Assembly: GCA_037179335.1 (NCBI GenBank)
Contig: JAKZHN010000006.1
Span: 62,001-126,000, forward strand
Direction: 5' to 3'
DNA length: 64,000 nucleotides
DNA from: Cyclaneusma minus
Lineage: Eukaryota; Ascomycota; Leotiomycetes; Marthamycetales; Marthamycetaceae
Within the stretch, counting starts at the first letter, position 1. The number at the start of each line of letters is the position of its first letter. The notes under the pieces were generated by a model, which worked only from the letters and a program-made list of their open reading frames with translations, made no database searches and had not been told where the DNA came from. Both the position numbers and the translations under genes were made by a program. This document shows, piece by piece, positions 36,946 to 46,890 of the stretch.

Positions 36946-37500
36946 CTTTGAGATATCAGACTGTGCTCGTCAGGAATGTCCCGCTTCTGACAACGAGGTG
37001 GATGAGGACTGCCGAAGAATAGGGAGAAACGCTCAGGACGGAAAAGTCACAAAGGAATGCGGGAGAGAGGTAATTATAAAAGTAAAAATCGCTAATCTTC
37101 AAGGTTTCCACTTTTCGCAGGATTCCTCGACTTTCAGCTCATGCAGTCGAAATCGGCCATAGTAACTGTGCATCCCCCACCTCCTTCGGAGTGGGGGACG
37201 CACGGTTAGCCCCGACCACTCGTGCGAGGCTGGAATTCGAGAACTCTTTATGCCACCACAGTGACGTTTACACAGGTATCTTTGGATCTGAGTGGCTTTC
37301 GAGATAAGGGCAAGACTTTCTCTGCCCGAAAGTGTTGTCTCTGCCACCAGAGTCTCGCTGCTGTGATACCTGATATCTCCGACCTGGGTCCAACCATTGC
37401 GAGGCTGTCGGACCCCAAGAATACTTTTTGTGCGGCTGGGGGCGGAAAGAACATTCGATTCGGGCGACTGGCGAGAAAGCCTGCAATCCTTCCGGACCAC
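36946..37500. other. Upstream region of the rhodopsin-domain gene, with hairpin
   Basis: No gene supported. 37173-37198 forms a stem TCCCCCAC / GTGGGGGA continued by TCC / GGA around a TTC loop with one bulged C. Its role is unknown. Confidence 0.45.
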
Positions 37501-37753
37501 CTTCCGGAGCAAGACATTGGGGGCTGTGGCCTTTCTGCTTACATTTGCAGCGGAGAGGGTGACAGCTGGCCGAACACGGCAAGGCGGACGAGGCAGAGGA
37601 TTTCTGGGCCCCATCAATGTTAATTTTAGAACATTGCGAACACGCATTTGTTGGAGGCATGGAAAACGAGCGCCTAGAAACTTGACAGAGAAGTTTTCGG
37701 GTGCAAAGGCACGAATTCAAGTTTTGTGAGCATGTGAGATGATCATCTATCAA
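37501..37753 (-). pseudogene. Possible relic of a Zn2Cys6 DNA-binding domain
   Basis: On the minus strand, MPPTNACSQCSKIN starts near 37660 after a fair context. Further on come PCSASCHPLRCKCKQK. The order CxxC ... CxxxCxxxxCxC recalls a fungal Zn2Cys6 cluster, but the third Cys is absent (Gly in its place), spacing is off and the frame decays. It may be a dead transcription-factor start or pure chance. Confidence 0.2.
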
Positions 37754-38499
37754 GGCAAGAAGTTGACATCCGCCATTGATCCAATCGCCATATGCACAGC
37801 CGCCAGTAATGATAGGGCGCAGAGAACGTCAGTGGTGTTTGCTACATAGTAGGACATAGATATATTTTCTGCTGCTTATTAATATTATTTGATATTGCTC
37901 ATTGACCTTCATATTCTCGAGCTCACAACATCCACAGCCTGAGTGATGGCGATTTCACGTGCCTGACTACTGCTCCTGATCGGACGATTCCGATCGTCAT
38001 CACCAATGCCTGGTTTTAGAATTTTGATAGGGGCGGGCGCTAGCGGCCGCTGCACTCGCATAATTCCCAAAGAGGAATTCCATACTTTTTTGAACCGCAC
38101 GAGTAAGGAATCTACTGACTACATGTATCAAATTTTGGCACATCGCAGGGGATCTCAGGTTTTTGTGAGCTAGGACGTGTCGTTGTGGAAATGCAATGCC
38201 GAGGTGAATTTTGAGTTCAAAAGCAGTGGTCAGGGGCTGGTAATGCATCTCGCCAACTTCAGGGGTACTTAGTGTCAGTCACGGCAGGGATCAATCATGA
38301 TGAAGTCGATGATGTTCTATTGACGTGCCAAGCACCAGGATATATATCCGGGTGCCAAGCGCTACGCTAAGCTAAGCTAGAGAAGGGCTACCGTGTGACC
38401 AATACTTAGGTCACATGACTCTACTCAGTACCCCTCCATGATAGGATAGGACGAAGGAGTCATGCTGATGTTTGAGAACCAAATGATTGTCTACATACC
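37754..38499. other. Intergenic, no gene
   Basis: No supported gene. A TATATAT word at about 38341 is flanked by GGTGCCAAGC-like words on both sides (about 38328 and 38355). Confidence 0.4.
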
Positions 38500-41400
38500 G
38501 GCTGAAATTTCCCGTTTTTAAAGCCAGCGAGGAATTTGTTAAGCTTTGCGAGATGGTGTTGCAGCTGTATTGGCTGTTCAATGGCCAATTTGCTGTCTGA
38601 GAATATCACCTACTGCCACTGGGAAATCTCGCCCTCGTCGCGCTATTCTGCTGTCGATTGTTGAATTGGCGAGGTTTGGGCCAACTCAGGGAACTTCCAA
38701 CGAGTGTCACAGCTGGAGTTGGGACAAGGAGGCCAACAATTTGATTGAGAACCAACACGTCAAGCCTTTTTCCATGACCAGAAAAATCGCGACGAATTTT
38801 CGTTGCTCTACAAATGCGCACTTGCAGCTCCTTAAATAGAAGCTGAGCAGCAACAAAATATCGTCATCGAACCAGTGTCAAGTGACCACTGAGTCAGCCG
38901 CAAGGTCACGTGTTCTCAGGTCGATTTGGTATAAAACAATCGTGGAAACATGGAATTCTCCTTCTAGTCAACGGCACGCTGTAGTCCCTTGGAAGTAGAG
39001 GAATTCGGGAGAGGAGGAATTGCAGCAGAAGCCACACCGCGGCTAGATCAGATGCGTGGAGCTCAGACCTAAGTTACTATAGAGAATTTTCTCCATAGGG
39101 ACTTCTTGCGGGGGGACTCTACCACTGGTGAACGCCTTTTGCTGTCGGCTCGTCGATGTGTTGTCGCTCGTGGCCGCAAACTTTCCTACCAAACGAGGCC
39201 CCAAGTCTCCCCACGTCTGGAGTGAAGGCCCATATTCTCAGGGAGGAGGAGCCCCTCTGTGGCCAATACTGGAGTGCTAGGACGATTCTTGTTCTTGGGA
39301 TGCTAGTGCGCAGATGTTTAGCTTGTTATAGAGAAGCAATCTCCGGGTCAGAGGAGCAAGGGAAATTTCAGAACACAGAAGAGGCATCACGTGTTCGGCG
39401 GCTGATTTAGTGAAGCATGCTGACTCATCGTCTGCCTAGGTTTGCAAGAGAGCTGGCAGAAATCAACGGAACTTTCTGTCGATTACTCATGCTTCTTTCA
39501 TCCCTGCTATCGCTTTACGTTCTTCTCCACCTCTGACCTTCAGATCAGTCAAGAGTCACACACCTCGCAGACTTTAGGAATCCACAGCCGAGAGTACTCA
39601 AACGACAGCATAATTCGCACAGAGTGACCTGCCAGCGTTGCAGTCACCGACTCGCTTTACCTCACCTAAACTGGTCGCCGTGACCGCCTTCTCTCAGGGT
39701 TGCATCCCATCGGTATTCAGCTCCCCGCAATAAAGCTGACATATCCTCCAAGCAGACTAAAAAAACAATCCCCAAGCTTTCCGGAACATGCGACACATCT
39801 GATCCGATCCTGCCAAAATACTCCCGCAGGCTCTCGGCGAGCTTATCTGCGCTGGCAGCTTCACACCTATTCAGGGGCCTGTCACTCCTTCCAAATACCC
39901 GCCGCCGTGTCACCGCCCACTTCCACTGCAGTCGAAAGCTTCACGGTGTCTTTGTCCTCGCAATACGACAATATCCATGGCTTCGAAACTACACAAAAAC
40001 GTAGAAGCACCAGATATCAGAACAGTCATGGGATATTGGGCCTCGAGATGGAAAGGAATCTCCAAAGTATCGGCACCTACCCTTACAGAGGGCCGAGAAA
40101 GCGACATTGATAACCTCGAAGGGATTCAGTAGATCCACACACCAGTTTTTAAATCTATATGCGCGATTTCGGCGATAACACGTGATACTCAGCCTGTTTG
40201 ACGGCTTAGTGCTTGCGGTTTCGCATAGGTATATGTAGGAGCGTGGGACATAGGGGTCACTTCTTCTGCATTAAAAAACTGGCGGTCGCGAGGTCTTCAA
40301 GCCTGGCACGTACAGCTGGAGAGCCACTGGATTTGGAGTGGAGGGTCTCGCTCATCAAGCAAAATACGAATGCTCACGCCCAAGACAGCCAACTCCACAT
40401 TGGTTGATGCAGCGACCTGATACTCTGCCTCGGAAAACATAAAATTGCTTTCATATGTGGAGGGCTACTAACCTCTATAGTCCTACCGTCATTGGTCAGG
40501 CTTTCTGGCGATCCGTTGATGCTGCAAATGCTGACATACAAAGCGCGGTGGAAAGTAAATTTGTATCCGCAATTTGAGACTATGGGTTTTATCGGAAGCA
40601 AAGCATGTTAGGCACGCAGAACTTCAACATCGTACGCCGCTTGGACCAGAACACATCTTGGAATTTCAAGTCTGAAGGGACACTGACTGCTTATATAGAA
40701 TTTTGCGCGGAATTGCCGCTGCCAGTTGGTCGACCTAATTTCTAGCACGTGATCCAAGGGCTCCAGGCCAAAAGCTTTTCTGGCGCTCACTCACGTGCCA
40801 ACTCGGAGAGTTAGGGGCTATCTCTCCAGCCTGAAGATCTTTACAAGTATAAAGGTACTGGATCTCAGACTCAGAGGGAGACAGGCTTCTCTTCACACAA
40901 GCAAGTTCTGCATACCTGAGTGCTTCGGTAGCCAGAGATCCATCTAAACACAACTAGCCTTTACTTTGATCAACATGCGCAAGAGCGAAAACCTCCCCAA
41001 GCCTGCTTTCTGCCCATCGGGTAAGACAAAACCTGTCTGCTGTCGCACATCAGCTGTTGCTGTCGTTTGGCCGCTTCAAACGTTCCAACAAATTGCAGCA
41101 GGTGCCATGGTATGTGTCTGTGGACCTATGGTTTAGTTTGTTAACATTGAAACGATCATCAGGAAAACTCGGAACCCAGGTCCTGGAACTTTGCCATGAG
41201 CGTGACGAACTTGCAAATGAAGGTCAGCGCCTGAGCAGCCCCTAAATAACTAGGCTATTGAACGGAGGACACTTCTCCAGCATCGGCAAACAGCATGAAG
41301 CTGACAGATGTCACCTTGTAAAGCCACCGTCTTTGCGTCACGTTCGTTTGGGGGAAGTGTGAGGCTGGGTTTGAATGGCTTTGCTATAAAAGGACGAAGA

Positions 41401-42030
41401 CTCTTCTCAGGACTGGACTCTCCAAGAACCCCGAAACTGAACATGGGCCGAGGCCCCTCTCACTGGTGTATTGGACGCGTGGAACTGCACAACTACTTCA
41501 GGAAGTCTCCGCAGAAAGTTTCACAGGAAATAAACAACACGTCTGGGACACGCTTTTCGCGGCGATCATGGTATCCACAGCCTTAGTGTACTGTGGTGCT
41601 GTCGCTACGCGTAAACTAGTTCCATCATAAGACTTACCTGCTGTCGAGTAACTCATTTCTCACCACGAGAAAGTCCTGCCAGGCGGTTGCAAATTGCGGT
41701 TTTCAAAGACATTCCCGGACGAAATAGTGAAGCCATGGTAATCATGATCCATGAAACGTTCCAAAGGTCTTGGTTCACGTTCGACACATAACCAAGAGTT
41801 TTCCCTACTACTTTTCTAGGGAATCATAGACGCCATGGGCGGTGTTTATATACTCGTGGAGCAAGCGCTCGATCACGGAAACTACTCGAGGGAGGAATAT
41901 TTAGTTGAAGTCACATGACAGCGCAGCGGGCTGAACAGTTGACTTCCAGCAATCGCGTAGCTCATGGGTCGGAACTACTGGTATAAAGGCACCAAGGTGC
42001 TTGACTGAATTAATCAATGTCAGAAAAAGA
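38500..42030 (+). repeat. Array block I: loosely spaced plus-strand promoter-like units
   Basis: At least four diverged units of the same type as the dense arrays further right. Triples I can place: motif CTGCTGTCGATTG (about 38648) with E-box GGTCACGTGTTC (about 38904) and TATAAAAC (about 38930); E-boxes GCACGTGATCC (about 40744) and TCACGTGCC (about 40792) with TATAAAGG (about 40848); motif CTGCTGTCGC and TTGCTGTCG (about 41036-41070) with TATAAAAGG (about 41385); motif GCTGTCGC and CTGCTGTCGAG (about 41597 and 41640) with E-box GTCACATGAC (about 41910) and TATAAAGG (about 41984). Further E-boxes without a clear TATA box are near 39389 and 40181. Spacing is irregular here, as if units were lost or interrupted. 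Confidence 0.5.
40975..41234 (+). CDS. Candidate small protein gene, 68 residues, two exons
   Basis: The ATG at 40975 has a good context (TCAACATGCG) and lies about 125 bp after the TATAAAGG at 40848. The frame runs through MRKSENLPKPAFCPSG and a Cys pair (VCCRTSAVAVV) to 41109, where a GTATGT donor starts a 53-bp intron (41110-41162, with TTAAC and ending CAG). Exon 2 (41163-41234) adds 23 residues and ends in TGA. Without splicing the frame stops after 53 residues. No domain or signal peptide. The Cys-containing part is encoded by the CTGCTGTCG motif that recurs non-coding elsewhere in the arrays, so it may be a chance frame within a regulatory unit. Confidence 0.3.
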
Positions 42031-42052
42031 GGCGCTATTTAGCTGTGTTCAC

Positions 42053-42092
42053 GGCCCTCCAAAATTGAGTCACCTGACTAATTTTGAGGGCC
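42053..42092. other. Hairpin with palindromic loop
   Basis: GGCCCTC(C)AAAATT pairs with AATTTTGAGGGCC: 13 bp with one bulged C. The 14-base loop is itself close to palindromic (AGTCA CC TGACT). It sits about 150 bp before the AT-rich block starting at 42240. Confidence 0.75.
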
Positions 42093-42239
42093 TGCGGCGC
42101 CTTATATGCCATTGAGCGGTCTGGGAGCGATAAATAATGCTTCAAATTGTTTATTGGTGCGCAGTAAATTAAGAAAAGCCGGGATAGCCCGACGCAGTCC
42201 GAGACGGTTTAAAACGGTCCAAACTCCATAAAAGGCATT

Positions 42240-43030
42240 TTAATTTAATATTTCAATTTAATTTAAAATTTATTTAGCAGCTTAATTTAATTTAAAATTT
42301 TAATTTAATTTAAAATTCCAAGCTAATTTAAAGCTTATTTAGCAGCCTAATTTAATATTTACCTATTAGCTTAATTTAAAACTCTATTTTAATTTAAAAT
42401 TCCAATTTAATTTTAAATTTACCTAGTAATTTAATTTAAAATTTCAAATTAATTTAAAATTTATTTAGCAAATTTAAGGCTTATTTATTAATTTAATTTA
42501 AGGCTTATTTAATAGCTTAATTTAATACCTAAATAAAATAGGATTTATTTATTAATTTGTTATAGCTTCCGTTTTTTTTAAAAAAATTAAAAAAAACCTG
42601 AAAAATTAAATTAGATATTTTTATAATTCGCAATATTTTATATAATTTATTATTATTACTATTATTACCATCATTATTCTAATTTTAATTTGCAATGCCA
42701 ATATTATTTTTTATATTATATTAAGCTAAAGCTAAAGCTAAAATTAAATAAATATAAATAATTTAAAATTAAATAAAAGCACTTTATATTTAAGCAAATT
42801 TTCCAAGGCAGTTATTTAAACCAGCTATTTAAATTAGCTATTTAATTAGCTATTTAAATTAATTATTTAAGCTAGCTATTTAAGCTAGCTAGCTATTTAA
42901 ACCAGCCAGCTATTTAAGCAATTAGCTATTTAAGCAATTAGCTATTTAAGCAATTAGCTATTTAAGCAATTAGCTATTTAAAAATATATAGGCTATATGA
43001 AAATAAAATATAAATAAAATAAAAGCTTAT
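42240..43030. repeat. AT-rich low-complexity insertion with tandem repeats
   Basis: Abruptly AT-rich between blocks I and II of the array. 42240-42545 is made of TTAATTTAAAATT words with interspersed TTTAGCAGC. 42780-42990 is built on AGCTATTTAA, becoming a regular 16-bp tandem (AGCTATTTAAGCAATT, about 42908-42981, more than four copies). It has no frame and looks like RIP-mutated repeat DNA that split the array. Confidence 0.75.
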
Positions 43031-43149
43031 TATAATGCTATATTATTTTTAATTGTGCTTTTAAATTTTTATTTATTTCACGTAATTTTATATTTTAAAA
43101 GCCCCTCTTAGCGGTTTTTGTCCTCGGTTAAAAGGGGGTCGCGCAGCCT

Positions 43150-43380
43150 AGCCCAAAAATAGCCAAAGGCTAAAGGTAAACCATAAGCTTACGCTCAATG
43201 GCATTGTCGCTACGGCAGTAAGCAGCCGCAAGCTTGAGATTTTGTCTCTGAGGCAGCACATCGCAGCTGCTGGGGCGGACCTAGTATCAAAGGGACTTAT
43301 GGTTCTAAGTCTACCTCCAAAGCCAACCAAAGGCTACTCGGAACAGCATGTCGTGAGTCTATCGTAGCATTGATGGCAGC
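43150..43380. other. Spacer with imperfect inverted repeat
   Basis: AGCCAAAGGCTAAAGG and ACCATAAG (about 43157-43192) are mirrored by CTTATGGT and CCAACCAAAGGCT (about 43298-43335), giving a possible ~100-bp loop. No gene. Confidence 0.4.
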
Positions 43381-45300
43381 GAGAGATTCTTTGCATACAG
43401 CCCCAAGTAACAGAAAAAAGCTCCTTTGCGTTCAGAATATCACGGAATATTTTGCTTAGTTCATGGCTTGAGGCAGGGACGATCAGCTGCAGTCACGAGG
43501 TCCATGTCACTGTCGTCAAAAGCCACTACCCTCGTCTCTCATCTTCATTTCTCACTGGAATCGTTCTCAGATACATGCAACCATGAGCTGAAGTGTTCAA
43601 TCTGTAAACCCCTGGCGTTAATCATAGATTGATCCTGACAGTCATCAGTCCGGTAACTGATCACCAGAGGATCCTGCGAAGATTTTTCGTCGATCATAAG
43701 AGTTGAACAAAATAAAGCAGGCAAGCTGGAGGTTTAAATATCTTGAAATAAAATATGATCACTATCGCTCTGACTCCTGTCCTGTGGGCGTCTACACCTG
43801 GCCCGTAACTTCCAGATTGCTCCTGACGCAATTTCGTTGACGGCATAGGCGTAGACACAACGCTGCTCGCTTTACTGTAAAGCACTGCACTTCCAACAAC
43901 CTATATAAGCCAACTACTTGACTTGACTTTAACTCAAATCAGAATCGGGCTTTACCAAGTTACCAGGGGGGACTTGCAGACAATCGTCAATCCAGTGACC
44001 TAGAATTGAAAATCCCTGCGGTAGTTCAATGTCCAGCTTTTAGCTATCTATGCTCTGTCTTGTTTGCTTAACGTTGAACAGCCAATAGCAATGTTCTTGC
44101 TGCGAATAGCTCCAGTTGCTGTCATTTCTAGATGCTACTATCGTCGAAAGCCCCCATTCGTAGTTTCTGGCTTTGTTTCGAGTCTGGAGTTTGTTTGAGC
44201 ACATGGCCCAGCAGATTCATGCCCGTGATGACACGATGGCCTTTTCTTGAGTCTATAAAAGAAGCACACTTAAGTTGATTTTCAGTCCAGACTAGAACCA
44301 TCGTTTAGGACCCTTGTAACCAAAGTTTCTGCCGCTGACCTCGGTACCAAATTCTTCAATTTTCGATGATTTGACTATACTTTTCGATCAACACAAGAAG
44401 GGGAAGAAGTTCATACGGTGCATCGCGAATAGTGCTGTCACTACTCCTATACCATTATTGTCAGGAGCCACTACCCATAGCCTAAATTCCAGCGTAAGTA
44501 CTAGATCGCTCAAGCACGGAGTCCCAGTCTGTCCTGTATGCCAACATGGAAAACAGGAGAAAAAAAGCATGGTTCTTGCGGTGAACTGTTCCATTTGCTG
44601 GAGCTGCTGGATGCTGCTGTCATCGAAAACCACCACCCCACTCTCCCCTTATTTCTCCCTGGACTCGTTTTACAATCATGTGACTTGAGCGTTACCCGCT
44701 TGCCTCGCCCCACAAACTCTCCCTGTGCCTATAAAATGAACAGCTTTGGCCTGATTTCAAAGTCAGGTCAAAACCAAGTATAATTCCCATTGATGGGAAA
44801 CTCAAAGACATACGCAAGCCCGAAGCCTGAATTTCAGCGGTAGTACGAGACCGCCTTAGTTTTAAGTCAGAGCCTCTCCTGATTGCTAGTCTCGGGGAAA
44901 GGAAAACGGATTCTTGCTGGGAAGAGTTCCGGTTGCAGTTGTTGCTGCATACTGCTATCGTCACAAGCCACTAAACCCATCACCGGCCTCATTTCTCGCT
45001 GCCCCCGTTTCCGGTGACATGACTTGGCAGGCAGGTCTAGGCGCTTGACTAGCCGCGCAGACTTCTTCCTGTGCATATAAAAGTAGCATCCTTGACTTGA
45101 CTTCAAGCCCAAGCCAGACACTGGACCGAATGCGGTATTATTGCGCTCCTGGGGACGTGCGTAGATCTCATAGCCTAAATTCTTGTAGCTGGTAGCGATT
45201 GCGAGGACGTTTACGGCTCAAACTTTTGCATTACGGACTGTTTGCGAAGCGCATAACGGAAGTTCTTGTCAAGGAGTTGTTGCTGTCGTTATTGTCTGCT
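43381..45300 (+). repeat. Array block II: four plus-strand promoter-like units, period about 350 bp
   Basis: TATA boxes read on the plus strand at about 43902 (CTATATAAG), 44253 (CTATAAAAG), 44729 (CTATAAAATG) and 45074 (CATATAAAAG). An E-box-like CACATGG, CATGTGACTTG or CATGACTTGG lies 50-60 bp before the last three (about 44201, 44676, 45018). A motif block precedes each E-box: TTGCTGTCATTTC..CTACTATCGTCG (about 44113), TTTGCTGGAG..GCTGCTGTCATCG (about 44588), GTTGCAGTTGTTGCTG..CTGCTATCGTC (about 44931), GTTGCTGTCGTT..CTGCTGTCGCTGC (about 45276). AAAGCCAC and CTCATTTCTC link motif and E-box in most units. Frames through the units differ, so coding function is unlikely. Confidence 0.75.
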
Positions 45301-45898
45301 GCTGTCGCTGCTCTCTGAGGCAATCGAGAGCGGGGAAGCTGGGCAGAGGAAAAGAGCAAAATGAATTGAAGAAGCGAGGTCGCACAAACACTTGCGACGA
45401 TGGAACCAAAAGTCTGATATGTCGAATCAAAGTTCTCTTACTTTGTCCATGCTAGAGCTTTTTACCATTTCTTTGCATCTGAAGGATTGAAAGTGTGGAA
45501 GCAAACATTCTATTTATAGAAGTCATGAGAAGCTAGAATAGAAGAAAGGGGGGTCATGAGCCACATGATCATGGTTGTGGAAAATTAGAAACGGAGATTT
45601 CTTGCTGAGAATCCTTCCATTTGCTGCCATTCCTATCTATTGTTACTGCTGCTCCCTAAGGCAACCGATAGCTGAGAATCTAAACATGATAGAATGTTAA
45701 ATTCGAAGTCAAATATCAGTGTGTGATTGCAAAAATTTCTATGACGATGAAATCTGAAATCTAGGATGCCGCAGCGGGTCTTATTTTTCCGTGCAGGCGT
45801 AACCTTCCATTTGAGAGGTCTGAAGGATTGAACGAGTGGAAGAAACGTTCTAATTTATAGAGGCCATGGGAAGCTGCGAGGAAGGATTGGGATGAAAA

Positions 45899-45910
45899 GG
45901 TCACGTGACC
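45899..45910. promoter_or_regulatory. Perfect 12-bp E-box palindrome
   Basis: GGTCACGTGACC, 39 bp from the minus-strand TATA box CTATAAATTAG (45851-45860). The same 12-mer recurs at 49039-49050 at the same relative position. It fits Cbf1/USF-type bHLH binding (RTCACRTG). Confidence 0.7.
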
Positions 45911-46624
45911 AAGGGCTGTGATTGAGAAAGCGCAAGGGAGAGAAAACGGGTAAGTTTTCTTGTCGCTGCTCACCGAGTCGTCCAATAGCTGCTAAGCTAA
46001 GGTCTTTGATATAACCGAAGTCAAATGGAAACGTGAGATTGCAAAGGGAGAGTTGCAGGGGCGGAATCGGAAGTCTCAAATGTCTATACCAAAGTCTTGC
46101 TTTTCCCATGAAATAGGTTTTGGCTTTTCAAGGTATCTGAAGAACTAAAAGCGTAGAAGCGAACCTCTAATTTATAGAAGTCGGCGAAGTTGTGAGGGGG
46201 AATTAGGAGGAAAGGCCACGTGCTCAGGGGTGTGAAGCAATAAAGGCCAATAAGATTTTCTCGTCGTGGATTGTCCTCGTTGCTGTCGTTGCTACCTGCT
46301 GCTGTCGCTGCTATATTGTCAATTTACAAAATAAGAGTTACGAGACTGCAATGTAACGGGACACAAAAAAGCAGGGTGAGAGAAGTTAAATTAAAATGGC
46401 AGAAATAGTTGGAATCAGGTATATGGTAGGCTTGAACCAATGTCTTACTTTTTCCATAAAGATTGTTCGGATGGATATTTGGAGATCTAGAGAACTGAAA
46501 GGGGGGGAGAGAATCTGCAATTTATTTCCTCCTAGATCATCACATGCAACAAAAAAAGAGAATACCCATTTCCAACGTCTATTCCGCAGATGCCAGGCAC
46601 AGCCAACGGCCTTAAAGCTTGCCA

Positions 46625-46890
46625 GCTAGCCAGTTAGAAAAGAGCTCTGCTTTTTAGCTTTTGAGGGTATTTAGAATTTTGCTAGCTTTTTTAAAGCTAA
46701 GGCTGGCGGGCTTTAAGGCTGGTCGACTATAATGCTATATAATAATTTATGCTATATATAAAAAAGATAAATGGGAAAATTAAATAAATAGCTAATGGCC
46801 GGTTTATAAAAATTATTGCTAGAGAAAGAAAATGGTGGATTTTCAGAAACTCTATTTATGCGGCTCTTGGCTAGCCAGCCAAGAGCCCCG
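46625..46890. mobile_element. Small AT-rich insertion within array block III
   Basis: The unit between the TATA boxes near 46519 and 46944 is about 85 bp too long. It holds an AT-rich stretch (about 46680-46850) unlike any other unit, flanked by GCCAGCTAGCCAG (46620-46632) and GGCTAGCCAGCC (46869-46880). The right flank is a perfect hairpin, GGCTCTTGGCT / AGCCAAGAGCC with a 4-base loop (46862-46887). This looks like a MITE-sized insertion or a recombination scar. Family unknown. Confidence 0.4.

Noticed and set aside
39662..40107. Two adjoining minus-strand frames of 83 and 65 codons
   Set aside because: They look faintly protein-like but are in different frames, lack a splice pair and match no domain I recognise.
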